DNA of 64,000 nucleotides from an uncultured Megasphaera sp. (GCA_934202965.1 CAKPYN010000002.1:1-64000); one strand, 5' to 3'. Shown: positions 52,599-61,984, numbered from the stretch's first letter. Numbers and translations are program-made. The notes: generated from the sequence alone by a model not told the origin.

Positions 52599-53150
52599 AT
52601 GAAAAAGCAAGGTGCCATTCTTTTGGCCATGATTATGATGATGATCAGCGCAGGCTGTACGCCTGTGCCAACAACGCCGCAACAGCCTAAAGAAACACCT
52701 GCCGTGCAGCAGGAACAGCAGCCAGCTTCACAGGCACCGCCTTCGCACACCACACCACAGCATATCGGTACGGTGGTTTCGTTGGGCGATACCTACTCCG
52801 ATTGGGAAGCCATGCTCGGCCATGCCTATGCGCAGGGAGATTCCTTAAAAGTATATAAAAACGGTGCATATCAAGTCGTCTTTTCCGGAAATAAGGCCAT
52901 CACCATTACCTTTACAACTAAAAACGGCAAAAATACATTTACTACGGACCTGCTTCCGAAAGATGGCAAAAAACAATCTTCATCCTCTAAAGATATCCAA
53001 GGCGTCACCATGATAGTTGAAAAATGGCATAGTGATGCATTGGCAGCGTCTATCCCCGAAACAAAAGGGGCATATACCATCATGAAAAACAAGAAAGGCA
53101 CTACGTATGACAGTGTAGTCGTCGATTGTTCACCTAATTTAAAAAAATAA
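52599..53150 (+). CDS. putative lipoprotein
   Basis: A 183-residue protein with a lipoprotein signal (MKKQGAILLAMIMMMISAGC, lipobox SAGC at 17-20), then a Pro/Gln-rich linker (about 25-55) and a small globular domain (GTVVSLGDTYSDWEAMLG, YKNGAYQVVFSGNKAITITF). I do not recognise the family. Start preceded by AGGAGG. It is probably co-transcribed with the helicase but a functional link is not evident. Confidence 0.75.
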   Translation: MKKQGAILLAMIMMMISAGCTPVPTTPQQPKETPAVQQEQQPASQAPPSHTTPQHIGTVVSLGDTYSDWEAMLGHAYAQGDSLKVYKNGAYQVVFSGNKAITITFTTKNGKNTFTTDLLPKDGKKQSSSSKDIQGVTMIVEKWHSDALAASIPETKGAYTIMKNKKGTTYDSVVVDCSPNLKK

Positions 53151-53160
53151 AAAATAGTAG

Positions 53161-53212
53161 TATAGCAATACCCCCCAATACAAAATATATCGTATTGGGG
53201 GGTATTGCTATA
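53161..53212. terminator. Convergent terminator hairpin
   Basis: Perfect 20-bp stem made of TATAGCAATACCCCCCAATA and its complement, between the lipoprotein gene and the oppositely oriented ABC operon. It can serve both directions. Confidence 0.85.
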
Positions 53213-53234
53213 TAAAACAAGCTGTCTGTCATGG

Positions 53235-53993
53235 TTATAACACCGCTTCAATCAGCTCCTTGGTATAGTCACTTTTCGGATGGCGTAATACATCTGCCGT
53301 TTTGCCATTTTCTACAATCCGTCCTTCATGCATAATGAAAAGACGATCACAAAACTGCTGGGCCAATGCCAAATTATGGCAAATAAATACACACGCCATC
53401 CCTCTTTGCGCATTGCATTGCCGCAGAAGAGTTATAATCTGTTGCTGCGTAATCGTATCCAGCGCACTCGTTATTTCATCACAAATTAACACATCCGGCG
53501 AACCGATCAACGCGCGGGCAATCGCCGCCCGTTGGCATTGACCACCGCTGACTTCATGGGGATAGCAGGCTGCTGTCTTCCCATCTAATCCACATTGTTC
53601 CATTATCTGCTGCACTCGCCGTCTCCGCTCGTCTTCTTGGATGCCCTGATTTCGCAGCTGTTCGGCGATACTATATGCTAATGTATGATGGGGATCAAAC
53701 GACTCCCGCGGTGATTGGAATACCATCTGTACATGTTTATAAAATGGGCGCAGCGCTTTTCCCTGAAGTTTTGTTATATTTTGTCCCTGAAACCAAAGGG
53801 TACCCGCTGTCATATCCGTCAAACGAATCATGCTGCGAGCCAAAGTGCTTTTCCCCGCTCCTGAATGACCGGCAATGCCTACGATTTCATTTGGATACAA
53901 GCGAAACGACACATCTTGCAGCACATGGTTTCGCATCCCATCAGATTGTATGATGGTTTTCGTACCATGCTGTATCTCCATTAGTGGTTCCAT
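53235..53993 (-). CDS. ABC transporter ATP-binding protein, DppF/NikE type
   Basis: A 252-residue ATPase. It has Walker A GHSGAGKSTLARS, the LSGGQ-type motif VSGGQCQRAAIARAL and Walker B DVLICDEITSALD with HNLALAQQF as switch. It is shorter than typical DppF (about 320), lacking most of the C-terminal oligopeptide domain. It is the last gene of the seven-gene methyltransferase/ABC operon. The ATG at 53993 overlaps the stop of the preceding ATPase by one base (TGATG), with GGAGGAG ahead. Confidence 0.9.
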   Translation of the reverse strand: MEPLMEIQHGTKTIIQSDGMRNHVLQDVSFRLYPNEIVGIAGHSGAGKSTLARSMIRLTDMTAGTLWFQGQNITKLQGKALRPFYKHVQMVFQSPRESFDPHHTLAYSIAEQLRNQGIQEDERRRRVQQIMEQCGLDGKTAACYPHEVSGGQCQRAAIARALIGSPDVLICDEITSALDTITQQQIITLLRQCNAQRGMACVFICHNLALAQQFCDRLFIMHEGRIVENGKTADVLRHPKSDYTKELIEAVL

Positions 53994-54775
53994 CAAGATC
54001 TCCTCCAAGTCGGCATTGCCTGTATGAATGCTTTCGTATACGTCTGTTGCGGCTGTTCCATAATCTGTCGTACAGGTCCTTGTTCAATACATCGCCCTTG
54101 ATGCAGCACAAGAACCGTATCTGCCAACGCCTGTATGACCGCCATATCATGGGTTACCAATACAATAGCAATCCCTGTTTCCCGCTGGGCCAAACGCAGC
54201 ATCGCGAGTACATCACGCTGGGCGCAAACATCCAATGCACTGGTCGGTTCATCAGCCAGCAGCACCCTAGGTTGCAATACCATCGCCAAGACAATAGCAG
54301 CACGCTGCAGCATGCCTCCTGACAACATACAAGGATAACTGTTCCAAACCCGTTCACCTTCCGGCATAGAAACGCGTTGAAACAAATCCAGCACTCTTTG
54401 TTTCGCTTCTGCTTTGTTCATTCCTCGATGCACCGCTAAGGCTTCCTGTATTTGGCTGCCAATCGTCCGCATCGGCGCAAACGTTGTGCTGGCATCTTGG
54501 AAAATCATAGCGATGGCAGAGCCATACAAAGCTTGTTTTTCTTTTTTTGATACCTGCAGCAGCGACGTTCCATTCAATCGTATATCGCCGTGCGTAATGA
54601 TTCCTTTAGGGCCTAATAACTGCATCGCACTTTTAAGCAGCGTGCTTTTTCCGCTGCCAGATGGACCAATCATACCGACGATTTCCCCAGCATGCACCTG
54701 GAATGATATATCCTGAACGATCATGTCTCTATCATATTGCACCGATACGTGACGATACTGCAGTACAGACTCCAT
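53993..54775 (-). CDS. ABC transporter ATP-binding protein, DppD/NikD type
   Basis: A 260-residue ATPase. It has Walker A GPSGSGKSTLLKS, signature LSGGMLQRAAIVLAM, Walker B LLADEPTSALD and switch His in LVTHDMAVIQAL. It would pair with the DppF-type ATPase to drive the two permeases of this operon. The LSGGML form of the signature is frequent in nickel/oligopeptide NikD proteins. Eighteen bases follow the substrate-binding protein gene. Confidence 0.9.
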   Translation of the reverse strand: MESVLQYRHVSVQYDRDMIVQDISFQVHAGEIVGMIGPSGSGKSTLLKSAMQLLGPKGIITHGDIRLNGTSLLQVSKKEKQALYGSAIAMIFQDASTTFAPMRTIGSQIQEALAVHRGMNKAEAKQRVLDLFQRVSMPEGERVWNSYPCMLSGGMLQRAAIVLAMVLQPRVLLADEPTSALDVCAQRDVLAMLRLAQRETGIAIVLVTHDMAVIQALADTVLVLHQGRCIEQGPVRQIMEQPQQTYTKAFIQAMPTWRRS

Positions 54776-54793
54776 TTCTTCTCTGTCCTTTCC

Positions 54794-56356
54794 TTATTGT
54801 TTATCTAAATCTACTGTAATTTCATAAAAATCACAGGGATGAGCCGTTAGACCCGTAACGGCCGCTTTGGAAATCAAGCTCATTTGTAAATACGAACAAA
54901 ATACATAAGCCTGATCATCCAATATGGTTTGACTCATTTGAGAGGCCAAGGTATTCCGCTGTGCCGCATCCATGGACTGGGACATTTGCTGCGCCAATTT
55001 TTCGAGGCGATCGCTGTGATAGCCTCCGACATTGGCTGCAGACGAATCTAAACAGCAATACGTAAAGAAATAGGACGGATCTCCTGTAGGAGCTGTGACC
55101 ATAGCACTGGCATATATATCCCACGCCGTTTTATCTTGCCGCAATACATTATGATTGGCTGTGCTATTGATTTCTGTATCTATGCCAATTTTTTTTAGCG
55201 AAGCCTGCGCTGATTCCGCCAGTAACGGTAGCTCTTGCCGACTCGGATAGGTTAGCCAGCGAATACGCAGTTTTCGTCCATTTTTTTCCCGAACGCCATC
55301 GCCATCTGTATCTACCCAGCCAGCTTGTTCCAACACATTCTTTGCCGCTTCTATATCATATGATTCAGCCTGTACGGTTTGATCACCGCAGGCCATCGTA
55401 TCCGGGAATGGACCTGCCGCAGCATAGCCATGTCCCTGCAGCAGTGTTTTTACAAATCCTTCTTTATCGATTGCCATGGCTATGGCTTTACGCACTGCTT
55501 GATCTTGCATGATAGGACTGGCAAAATTCATGGCCGCAAAAAAAGCCCGGCTTGTAGGCGTACTGCTTATCGTATAGGCATCATTCTGAAACAAGGGATA
55601 ACTAGCATAGGGAAGTCCATAGGCCGCATCAATTTCACCGCTTTGCAGTGCCATTGTCAAGGTATCGCCATTGGTAATCGTTCGTACAATCACCGTATCC
55701 AGCTTCGGCGTGCCATTCCAATAGGTTTCATTTTTTACGAGTCGCAATTCTTTTCCGGTTTGCAGGGAAACAGGCATATACGGCCCGGTTCCTGTAACCA
55801 TTCCCTGCGGTGAAATGCCATCTTTCATATCAATAATACAGCTATATGGATCGGCTAAATAATGCAGCAATGACGGAACGGGTACGGTCGTATGAATAAT
55901 TACGTCCTGTCCTGACGTACCAATATCCGCAATGTGTAAATCATTGGCAGCCCGCTGATGGACAGCAATTAAATGTTCCAGACATTCTTTGACTGCCCCG
56001 CTGTCCATGGGACGATTACTCGTAAACGTAATATGATCGCGCAAGGTAATTTTCCAAGTCAGTGGATCAATTTGTTCTGCACGCTGCGCCAGCCACGGTT
56101 CTAGCTGCATCGTATCGGTATACCGAAACAGCGTTTCGCCAACACCATACCGAATACATGCCCAGCCTCCGCAGTCATGATGCGGATTAATATCGGCTTC
56201 GCTGTTTTCTGCATTAAATGTCGTATCACCTAAAATAAAGGTTTTGCCATTTTGTTCATGTGTTTGCCGATCATGACCGCAGCCGCACAGCAGCACGACT
56301 AACACAAGCAATATGGACAAACTAATTCGCATACCCCATCGTTTTATAAGCTTCAT
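54794..56356 (-). CDS. ABC transporter substrate-binding lipoprotein, family 5 (NikA/DppA-like)
   Basis: A 520-residue lipoprotein (SILLVLVVLLCGCGHD, lipobox LCGC). The SBP_bac_5 fold is seen in INPHHDCGGWACIRYGVGET, LEPWLAQRAEQIDPLTWKITL, KAIAMAIDKEGFVKTLL and the DTDGDGVREKNGRKL calcium-binding-like loop. The GVGETLF segment is typical of a NikA-related subgroup seen beside nickel-type permeases. The ligand may be a metal complex, peptide or small metallophore; there is no direct evidence. ATG 56356 overlaps the permease stop (ATGA). Confidence 0.9.
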   Translation of the reverse strand: MKLIKRWGMRISLSILLVLVVLLCGCGHDRQTHEQNGKTFILGDTTFNAENSEADINPHHDCGGWACIRYGVGETLFRYTDTMQLEPWLAQRAEQIDPLTWKITLRDHITFTSNRPMDSGAVKECLEHLIAVHQRAANDLHIADIGTSGQDVIIHTTVPVPSLLHYLADPYSCIIDMKDGISPQGMVTGTGPYMPVSLQTGKELRLVKNETYWNGTPKLDTVIVRTITNGDTLTMALQSGEIDAAYGLPYASYPLFQNDAYTISSTPTSRAFFAAMNFASPIMQDQAVRKAIAMAIDKEGFVKTLLQGHGYAAAGPFPDTMACGDQTVQAESYDIEAAKNVLEQAGWVDTDGDGVREKNGRKLRIRWLTYPSRQELPLLAESAQASLKKIGIDTEINSTANHNVLRQDKTAWDIYASAMVTAPTGDPSYFFTYCCLDSSAANVGGYHSDRLEKLAQQMSQSMDAAQRNTLASQMSQTILDDQAYVFCSYLQMSLISKAAVTGLTAHPCDFYEITVDLDKQ

Positions 56357-57210
56357 CTGCTTCCCTTCTTTCGTATATCCCAATAATCACGCAGCGAATC
56401 TCCTAATACATTGAAGATAGCTACAGACAAAAAAATAGCCGCTCCTGGTGCAAAGATCGTCCATGGATGGGTTTGAAGCATACTTCTGCCCATATTCATC
56501 ATACTGCCCCATTCTGCCATCGGCGGCTTGGCTCCCAATCCCAAAAACGACAATGCTGCCAATTCCATCATGACTGTCCCCATGTCTAAGGCAGCCGTCG
56601 TAATCATCGTACCAGCAATATTAGGCAATATATGCCGTATCATGATTTGCTGTGGTGAAGATCCAGCTAAACGAGCCGCATCCATAAAGGGCAGATTGTT
56701 AAGCAGCAAGGTCTGACTGCGTGCCAATCTGGCATACTTAGGCCAACCGCTTCCCAACAGTGCCAGCATAGCAATCTCTATGCCGCCATGAAACACGGCA
56801 GTCACAGCCAAGGCAAACACCAGCAGCGGAAAAGCCAAACAGACATCGGCCAAACGCATGGCAACCATATCCGTTTTACCGCCAAACCAGGCGCAATGTG
56901 CGCCTATGCTCGTTCCGATAGTTGCTGCCAATATCACGACTATCCCGGCTGACAATATACTGACATGGGCCCCCATGATAATGCGAGACAGCATATCCCG
57001 GCCATATGAATCCGTCCCCAACAAATGTACTGGACTCGGCGGCTGCAATGCCGCAGTATAGTCTTGTCCATTCGGATCCCAAAGACATAAAAAAGGCGCA
57101 AAAACAGCGATTGCCACTAAAAACGCTGCCAATACGGCAAAAAAATATACTTTTTTCCTTCTATACTCCTGCCGTCCTATTCGCTTTATAAGTAGTACAA
57201 CCGATTTCAT
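56353..57210 (-). CDS. ABC transporter permease, DppC/NikC type
   Basis: A 285-residue permease with six helices. It has the N-terminal FLVAIAVFAPFLCLWDP, HLLGTDSYGRDMLSRIIMGA and the ATPase-coupling loop MDAARLAGSSPQQIMIRHILPN. It overlaps the other permease gene by four bases, the classic NikB-NikC arrangement. Confidence 0.93.
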   Translation of the reverse strand: MKSVVLLIKRIGRQEYRRKKVYFFAVLAAFLVAIAVFAPFLCLWDPNGQDYTAALQPPSPVHLLGTDSYGRDMLSRIIMGAHVSILSAGIVVILAATIGTSIGAHCAWFGGKTDMVAMRLADVCLAFPLLVFALAVTAVFHGGIEIAMLALLGSGWPKYARLARSQTLLLNNLPFMDAARLAGSSPQQIMIRHILPNIAGTMITTAALDMGTVMMELAALSFLGLGAKPPMAEWGSMMNMGRSMLQTHPWTIFAPGAAIFLSVAIFNVLGDSLRDYWDIRKKGSR

Positions 57211-58151
57211 CGTTTACTGCCTCCCCAACGAACGGTCGGTACAAATATATGATACCCTATATCCGCTGCCAAATTTACGAGCATATACATCAGCGCCATC
57301 CAAAATACATAGGCCTGAATAATAGGATAATCGCGCATAGCAATCGCATCAATAGCTAATTTTCCTATGCCATCCCACATAAAAATCGTTTCAACGACTG
57401 CCGTGCCTCCCAACAGACTCCCCATGGATAACGCTAACAACGTAATCAGCGCAACTGATGCGGCCCGCAATATACTACGGCATAAGGTATACCGAAAGGG
57501 AATTCCCCTGGCCATGGCACCGGTTACATAGGGTTTGCTCATTTCTTCCAACACAGCCGTCCGCACTTGGCGTATATATTTAGCAGACATGACAATGGCC
57601 AATGTAGAAGCCGGCAAGAGCAGTGAACGTATTGTCTGTCCTTCTGCCATAACTGGTACCCACGCATACTGTACGGCAAAAACATATAATAATAGTAAGG
57701 CAATCACAAACCCCGGTATGCTGCTGCCACAAAAACTAACAATGCGAATCCCATAATCCCATAGAGAATCTTTTTTCACCGCGGCCAAAATGCCTAAGGG
57801 AAGGGAAATACAAAGGGTAATCACTAACGATGCCGCCATTAATTCCAATGTAGCCGGTAGTTTGGCGTAAAATAAATCGACTGCCGATTGACCGTTCACA
57901 TAACTTTGTCCCATGTCCCCATGCAGCAAATTGTTTACCCAATAGATATATTGTATGTATATCGGCTGATCCAGTCCTAATCGGGCCCGTTCACTGTCTA
58001 ATACCTGTTGGGATACGACAAGGCCGGCTTGTTCATATTTCTGCGCCACCGCATCACTGCCGGCCATATACATACAAGCAAATGACAATATCGTAATGCC
58101 TATGACAACCGGAACGAGCTGCAGCAGCCGATGCAGTATATATTGTTTCAT
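57207..58151 (-). CDS. ABC transporter permease, DppB/NikB type
   Basis: A 314-residue permease. It begins MKQYILHRLLQLVPVVIGIT, has the long periplasmic loop with RARLGLDQPIYIQYIYW and the EAA-type coupling loop YVTGAMARGIPFRYTLCRSI. The ATG follows AGGTGATG, four bases after the second methyltransferase stop, so transport and methylation genes are coupled. Confidence 0.94.
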   Translation of the reverse strand: MKQYILHRLLQLVPVVIGITILSFACMYMAGSDAVAQKYEQAGLVVSQQVLDSERARLGLDQPIYIQYIYWVNNLLHGDMGQSYVNGQSAVDLFYAKLPATLELMAASLVITLCISLPLGILAAVKKDSLWDYGIRIVSFCGSSIPGFVIALLLLYVFAVQYAWVPVMAEGQTIRSLLLPASTLAIVMSAKYIRQVRTAVLEEMSKPYVTGAMARGIPFRYTLCRSILRAASVALITLLALSMGSLLGGTAVVETIFMWDGIGKLAIDAIAMRDYPIIQAYVFWMALMYMLVNLAADIGYHIFVPTVRWGGSKR

Positions 58152-58155
58152 ATCA

Positions 58156-58941
58156 TCACCTAGGTACCTTTACAGCTTGAATACAGAACATAGGCGTCGA
58201 CGCATTGTTAATACGTTCAGCCTTTGTCCATACAGTCTTCCAAATATCCGTATCTACGACAACCTGCATTCCCATTTTTTTCAATAGAGCCGCATCCCAT
58301 TGAGGACGCACAGCCTGTGATAACGGCACTTTTCGTGCAATCGCTTCCATCGCCGGTATGTCGGTTCCATCTGTTTCATTTACGACGCCGGTTCGCTGAA
58401 TTTCTTTTCTATCTGCCATATATCCCTGCCAGGCCGTTTTATCATATAAATAGCGATACCAATTGGCGTCAAAGTTTAACAATACGCCGCCTGGTTTTAA
58501 TATGCGCTGCCATTCTTGATAGGCCTGCTTAGGATGAGGCAGATTCCACATTACGTTCCGCGTAACTACAGCATCAAAGGTATCCGCCGCAAATCCCAAT
58601 TTTTCTACATTCATACACTGAAAATCAATATACTTTTGTAATGTTCCGGCATTTTTTCTTGCTTCTTCCAACATAGATTCCGTATAATCGACAGCCGTAA
58701 CCCTATATCCTTTTTCTGCCAAGAGAATCGCAAAAAATCCCGGTCCTGTGCCAATGTCCAATACACGTATATCCTGTCGCCGACGATGAGGATAACAGGA
58801 ATCCAAACGCGTTTGCAGTACACTGCCCCAAATAGTATGCTGCATCGTATGTAATTCGTCTTGATGAACTTCAGAATACGACGGAGCACGCCGAGTCCAA
58901 TAGGTTTGATTTTCTCGTTCAAATATGCCAAATTCTTCCAT
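58156..58941 (-). CDS. class I SAM-dependent methyltransferase, paralog 2
   Basis: A 261-residue Rossmann-type methyltransferase. Motif I is VLDIGTGPGFFAILLAEKG, followed by VDYTESMLEEA, FDAVVTRNVMWNLPHPKQA and LKPGGVLLNFDANWY. The C-terminal part ends in DTDIWKTVWTKAERINNAS. It is clearly paralogous to the upstream protein: the same RN-x-x-W-x-LPH and LLNFDA blocks and the same ending. ATG 58941 is set by AAGGAG; the longer frame to 59043 overlaps the upstream gene. Substrate unknown. An uncharacterised metallophore or peptide carried by the coupled ABC system is the leading guess. Confidence 0.88.
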   Translation of the reverse strand: MEEFGIFERENQTYWTRRAPSYSEVHQDELHTMQHTIWGSVLQTRLDSCYPHRRRQDIRVLDIGTGPGFFAILLAEKGYRVTAVDYTESMLEEARKNAGTLQKYIDFQCMNVEKLGFAADTFDAVVTRNVMWNLPHPKQAYQEWQRILKPGGVLLNFDANWYRYLYDKTAWQGYMADRKEIQRTGVVNETDGTDIPAMEAIARKVPLSQAVRPQWDAALLKKMGMQVVVDTDIWKTVWTKAERINNASTPMFCIQAVKVPR

Positions 58942-58951
58942 ACTCGTCTCC

Positions 58952-59665
58952 TTACGCCTCTGCCACAATCGTAAATATCGGCGTTGGATTATAAAACTCA
59001 TCAACGTCTGCGTATATCCGCTTCCAAACAGATGTATCCACACGGATATTACTAAATCCAGCTTGCTGCAATAGGTTTGTATCCCATGCAGGCCGTGTAT
59101 AAGGTTGCCGCAATTCCTCTTTCATCACTTCGTATTGCTGCATCAGGTTGGGTGCAATTTGTTTATGCGCATGATTTTCAGGTAATATCCGATTTTCTTT
59201 TTCATGGCAATAATCGGCATCAAAGTTTAACAGTAAACCGCCTGGTTTTAACAAACAATGCCAAGCCTTGTACGCTGCATCTAAATGCGGCAGTGTCCAG
59301 GTCAAATTACGAGAAACAAGCACATCAAAGGACTGCGGCGGCAATGATGGATGTTCTGCATCCATCACATAAAAAGAGGCCGGTATCCGGTATTTAGCGG
59401 CCTTTCGTTTCGCTTCAGCAATCATTTGCGCTGTCAAGTCAATGCCTACCACATCATGCCCTTCCATCGCCAGCAGGGTTGCAAAAAAACCAGTCCCCGT
59501 ACCAATATCCAGAATCCGCAGTCGTTTTTGCATCGGTATATATACAGAAAATTCCTCAAGCCACAGCTCTCGCTTAGCACTCTGAAATTCCCGGCACCGC
59601 TGCGCAGAAAAAGACTCTACTCGCTGGGACCAATACTGTATCATTTCTTGTTTGATTATTTCCAT
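58952..59665 (-). CDS. class I SAM-dependent methyltransferase, paralog 1
   Basis: A 237-residue methyltransferase, first gene of the operon. Motif I LDIGTGTGFFATLLAMEG, then VGIDLTAQMIAEAKRKA, FDVLVSRNLTWTLPHLDAA and LKPGGLLLNFDADYC. It ends with DTSVWKRIYADVDEFYNPTPI. Ten bases separate it from paralog 2. The pair presumably methylates the same or consecutive sites. ATG 59665 lies after AGGTG; the GTG nine bases earlier is less likely. No other biosynthetic genes are attached, so the methyl acceptor may be made elsewhere or imported. Confidence 0.88.
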   Translation of the reverse strand: MEIIKQEMIQYWSQRVESFSAQRCREFQSAKRELWLEEFSVYIPMQKRLRILDIGTGTGFFATLLAMEGHDVVGIDLTAQMIAEAKRKAAKYRIPASFYVMDAEHPSLPPQSFDVLVSRNLTWTLPHLDAAYKAWHCLLKPGGLLLNFDADYCHEKENRILPENHAHKQIAPNLMQQYEVMKEELRQPYTRPAWDTNLLQQAGFSNIRVDTSVWKRIYADVDEFYNPTPIFTIVAEA

Positions 59666-59799
59666 CCGTTTCACCTATACTATATATTTTTACACCTATA
59701 TATTATACTAAACCATTCACATCGTTTTAAGCCCCCTATGGGGATACAGCATCTAGCATCTATAGCATAAAGCGCATAGGTTAAACAACACTCTCATGA

Positions 59800-59837
59800 T
59801 ATAAAAAAACAGCTCATACAAAATGTATGAGCTGTTC
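59800..59837 (-). terminator. Terminator of tRNA-Arg
   Basis: Thirteen-base-pair stem AACAGCTCATACA / TGTATGAGCTGTT and seven T on the minus strand. Confidence 0.93.
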
Positions 59838-59839
59838 TA

Positions 59840-59916
59840 TGGTGACCCGGTAGGGATTCGAACCCTAGACCTACTGATTCGTAGTCAGTCACTCTATCCA
59901 GCTGAGCTACCGAGTC
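59840..59916 (-). tRNA. tRNA-Arg (ACG)
   Basis: Minus-strand cloverleaf: acceptor GACTCGG / CCGGGTC, D arm AGCTCAGCTGGATAGAG, anticodon loop CTACGAA (anticodon ACG, inosine-modified by TadA), T arm GGTTCGAATCC, encoded CCA. Confidence 0.97.
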
Positions 59917-59937
59917 ATGTCTCCTGACGACTTTTAT

Positions 59938-59966
59938 ATTATATAAAATAACAAAAAAATTGTCAA
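59938..59966 (-). promoter_or_regulatory. Promoter of tRNA-Arg
   Basis: TTGACA (59966-59961) and TATAAT (59943-59938), 17-bp spacer, a consensus promoter. Confidence 0.9.
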
Positions 59967-59974
59967 GGATTTTT

Positions 59975-60010
59975 GTAAAAAAAACAGCTCTGACATCCAT
60001 CAGAGCTGTT
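59975..60010 (-). terminator. Terminator of the dapB-asd-dapA operon
   Basis: Stem AACAGCTCTGA / TCAGAGCTGTT and a run of T on the minus strand, 12 bases after dapA. The tRNA-Arg promoter starts right behind it. Confidence 0.93.
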
Positions 60011-60022
60011 ACATCTAAGGGG

Positions 60023-60904
60023 TTAAAGTTTTCCTACGGATTTTAAAAGCTGTGTACACGTTTCCTGTACTTCCGGACTTGCGTCTACAAGAGGTAAACG
60101 AAGCGGACCTACAGGAAGGCCCATCTGTTTCAACATATTTTTAACAGGAACTGGACTAACTGTGCAGAATACACCTTTCATGAAAGGCAAATATTTTTGA
60201 TGCATTTTAGCTGCTTTTTTCGTATCGCCGTCTTTGAAGGCCTGAATCATTTCATTCATTTCTTTGCCGATGACATGGCTGGATACAGAAATAACACCCT
60301 CTGCGCCAACAGCCAAAATAGGAACTGTCATGTTATCGTCGCCGCTGTAATGATGGAAACCTTCCGGTGTTCCTGCAACGACTTCCGTTGCAAAGTCTAC
60401 GTCACCCGTTGCATCTTTAATGCCAATGATATTCGAAAATTCATTGGCTAATCTGCAAACCGTAGCAGCTTCAATTTTTCCGCCTGTTCGGCCAGGTACA
60501 TTATAAATAAAAATTGGCAGATCTGTCGATTTGGCGATGGCAGCAAAATGAGCGTAACAGCCGTCCTGATTTGGTTTGTTGTAATACGGAACAATGCAAA
60601 GAATAGCGTCTACGCCTGTCTTTTCTACGCGTTTGATAAATTCAATCGTCTGGGCCGTATCATTAGAGCCGGCATTCGCCATGACTAATGTTTTATCTTT
60701 CAACGCATCTGCTGTCATTTGATATAATTTAATTTTTTCATCAGCAGTCATTGTTGCACCTTCACCAGTCGTGGCACCAACAAGAATTCCCTGTCCTTCA
60801 TCGGTATATCGCTGAGCTAACTGCAGTGCTGCTTCATAATTGACAGAACCATCCTCATGAAACGGCGTTACCATAGCGACAATGACGTTTGGAAATGTTA
60901 ACAT
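60023..60904 (-). CDS. dapA: 4-hydroxy-tetrahydrodipicolinate synthase
   Basis: Condenses pyruvate with aspartate semialdehyde, the committed step toward lysine and diaminopimelate. 293 residues. It has the substrate motif VGATTGEGATMTADEK, the Tyr in VPYYNKPNQDG, the Schiff-base Lys in IIGIKDATGDVDF and YSGDDNMTVP. The GATTGE form replaces the more usual GTTGE. It follows asd by 26 bases and ends the operon. Confidence 0.97.
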   Translation of the reverse strand: MLTFPNVIVAMVTPFHEDGSVNYEAALQLAQRYTDEGQGILVGATTGEGATMTADEKIKLYQMTADALKDKTLVMANAGSNDTAQTIEFIKRVEKTGVDAILCIVPYYNKPNQDGCYAHFAAIAKSTDLPIFIYNVPGRTGGKIEAATVCRLANEFSNIIGIKDATGDVDFATEVVAGTPEGFHHYSGDDNMTVPILAVGAEGVISVSSHVIGKEMNEMIQAFKDGDTKKAAKMHQKYLPFMKGVFCTVSPVPVKNMLKQMGLPVGPLRLPLVDASPEVQETCTQLLKSVGKL

Positions 60905-60930
60905 AAAAAACCAACTCCAGTCTTTACATA

Positions 60931-61968
60931 TTATTTAATCATATCATGGGCAAGCATATATTCTGCGATTTGCAGGGCATTCAATGCTGCGCCTTTACGA
61001 ATCTGGTCTCCTGATACCCAAAGATTGATAGCTTTCGGATTGTATAAGTCTTTGCGAATACGGCCTACATAGCAATCATATTTTTCAGACGTATATAACG
61101 GCATAGGATATTCCATTTCTGCCAAATTATCCTGTACTTGTGCTCCTGGGAAAGCATCAATAGCTTTGCGAACAGCATCCACTGTCAATTCATCAGCTGT
61201 TTCTACATAAATAGATTCAGCATGGCTGCGGAATACCGGTACGCGAACGGTCGTTGCCGTAACAGCAATCGTATCGTCATGGAGCATTTTATGAGTTTCA
61301 TTAACCATTTTCATTTCTTCTTTGCTGTAATCATTATCCAAGAATTTATCAATCTGCGGAATCAAGTTGAAGGCAATAGGATAATGTTTCGGCAGGCTCT
61401 TGCTCGGTAAAATATGCGGAACCATTTCTTCCCCTTTGAGGTAGGCTTCCGTTTCGTCACGAAGTTCATCAATACCTTCTTTACCGGCACCGGATACAGC
61501 TTGATACGTGCTAACAATAATCTTTTTGATCGGGGACAAGTCATGAATCGGTTTTAACGCCATCAGCATGATAATCGTCGAGCAGTTTGGATTGGCAATA
61601 ATGCCTTTATGCCAAGCAATATCTTCTGGATTGACTTCCGGAACTACCAGCGGCACATTAGGATCCATACGGAACGTGCTGGAATTATCAATAACGACAC
61701 AACCCCGTTTAGCCGCTTCAGGTCCTAAGGTTTTGCTGACAGAACCACCGGCAAATAAGCCAATGTCTACGCCATCAAAGGATTCCGGTTTTGCTTCTTC
61801 AACAGTATATTCTTTTCCATTGACAGTCAGTTTTTTCCCTGCAGAGCGAGAAGATGCCAACAATTTCAATTTACTGTATGGAAATTTACGTTCTTCAATC
61901 AGTCGAATAAATTCTTGTCCTACGGCACCTGTGGCACCTAAAATAGCGACTACCGGTTCTTTTGTCAT
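60931..61968 (-). CDS. asd: aspartate-semialdehyde dehydrogenase
   Basis: Reduces aspartyl phosphate with NADPH. 345 residues with the nucleotide loop AILGATGAVGQEFIRLIEER, the catalytic Cys in IIANPNCSTIIMLMALKP, QAVSGAGKEG and the catalytic His in VRVPVFRSHAESIYVE. Located between dapB and dapA, giving a compact lysine/DAP unit. The aspartokinase gene is not in the window. Confidence 0.97.
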   Translation of the reverse strand: MTKEPVVAILGATGAVGQEFIRLIEERKFPYSKLKLLASSRSAGKKLTVNGKEYTVEEAKPESFDGVDIGLFAGGSVSKTLGPEAAKRGCVVIDNSSTFRMDPNVPLVVPEVNPEDIAWHKGIIANPNCSTIIMLMALKPIHDLSPIKKIIVSTYQAVSGAGKEGIDELRDETEAYLKGEEMVPHILPSKSLPKHYPIAFNLIPQIDKFLDNDYSKEEMKMVNETHKMLHDDTIAVTATTVRVPVFRSHAESIYVETADELTVDAVRKAIDAFPGAQVQDNLAEMEYPMPLYTSEKYDCYVGRIRKDLYNPKAINLWVSGDQIRKGAALNALQIAEYMLAHDMIK

Positions 61969-61984
61969 ATCTATATTCCCCTTC

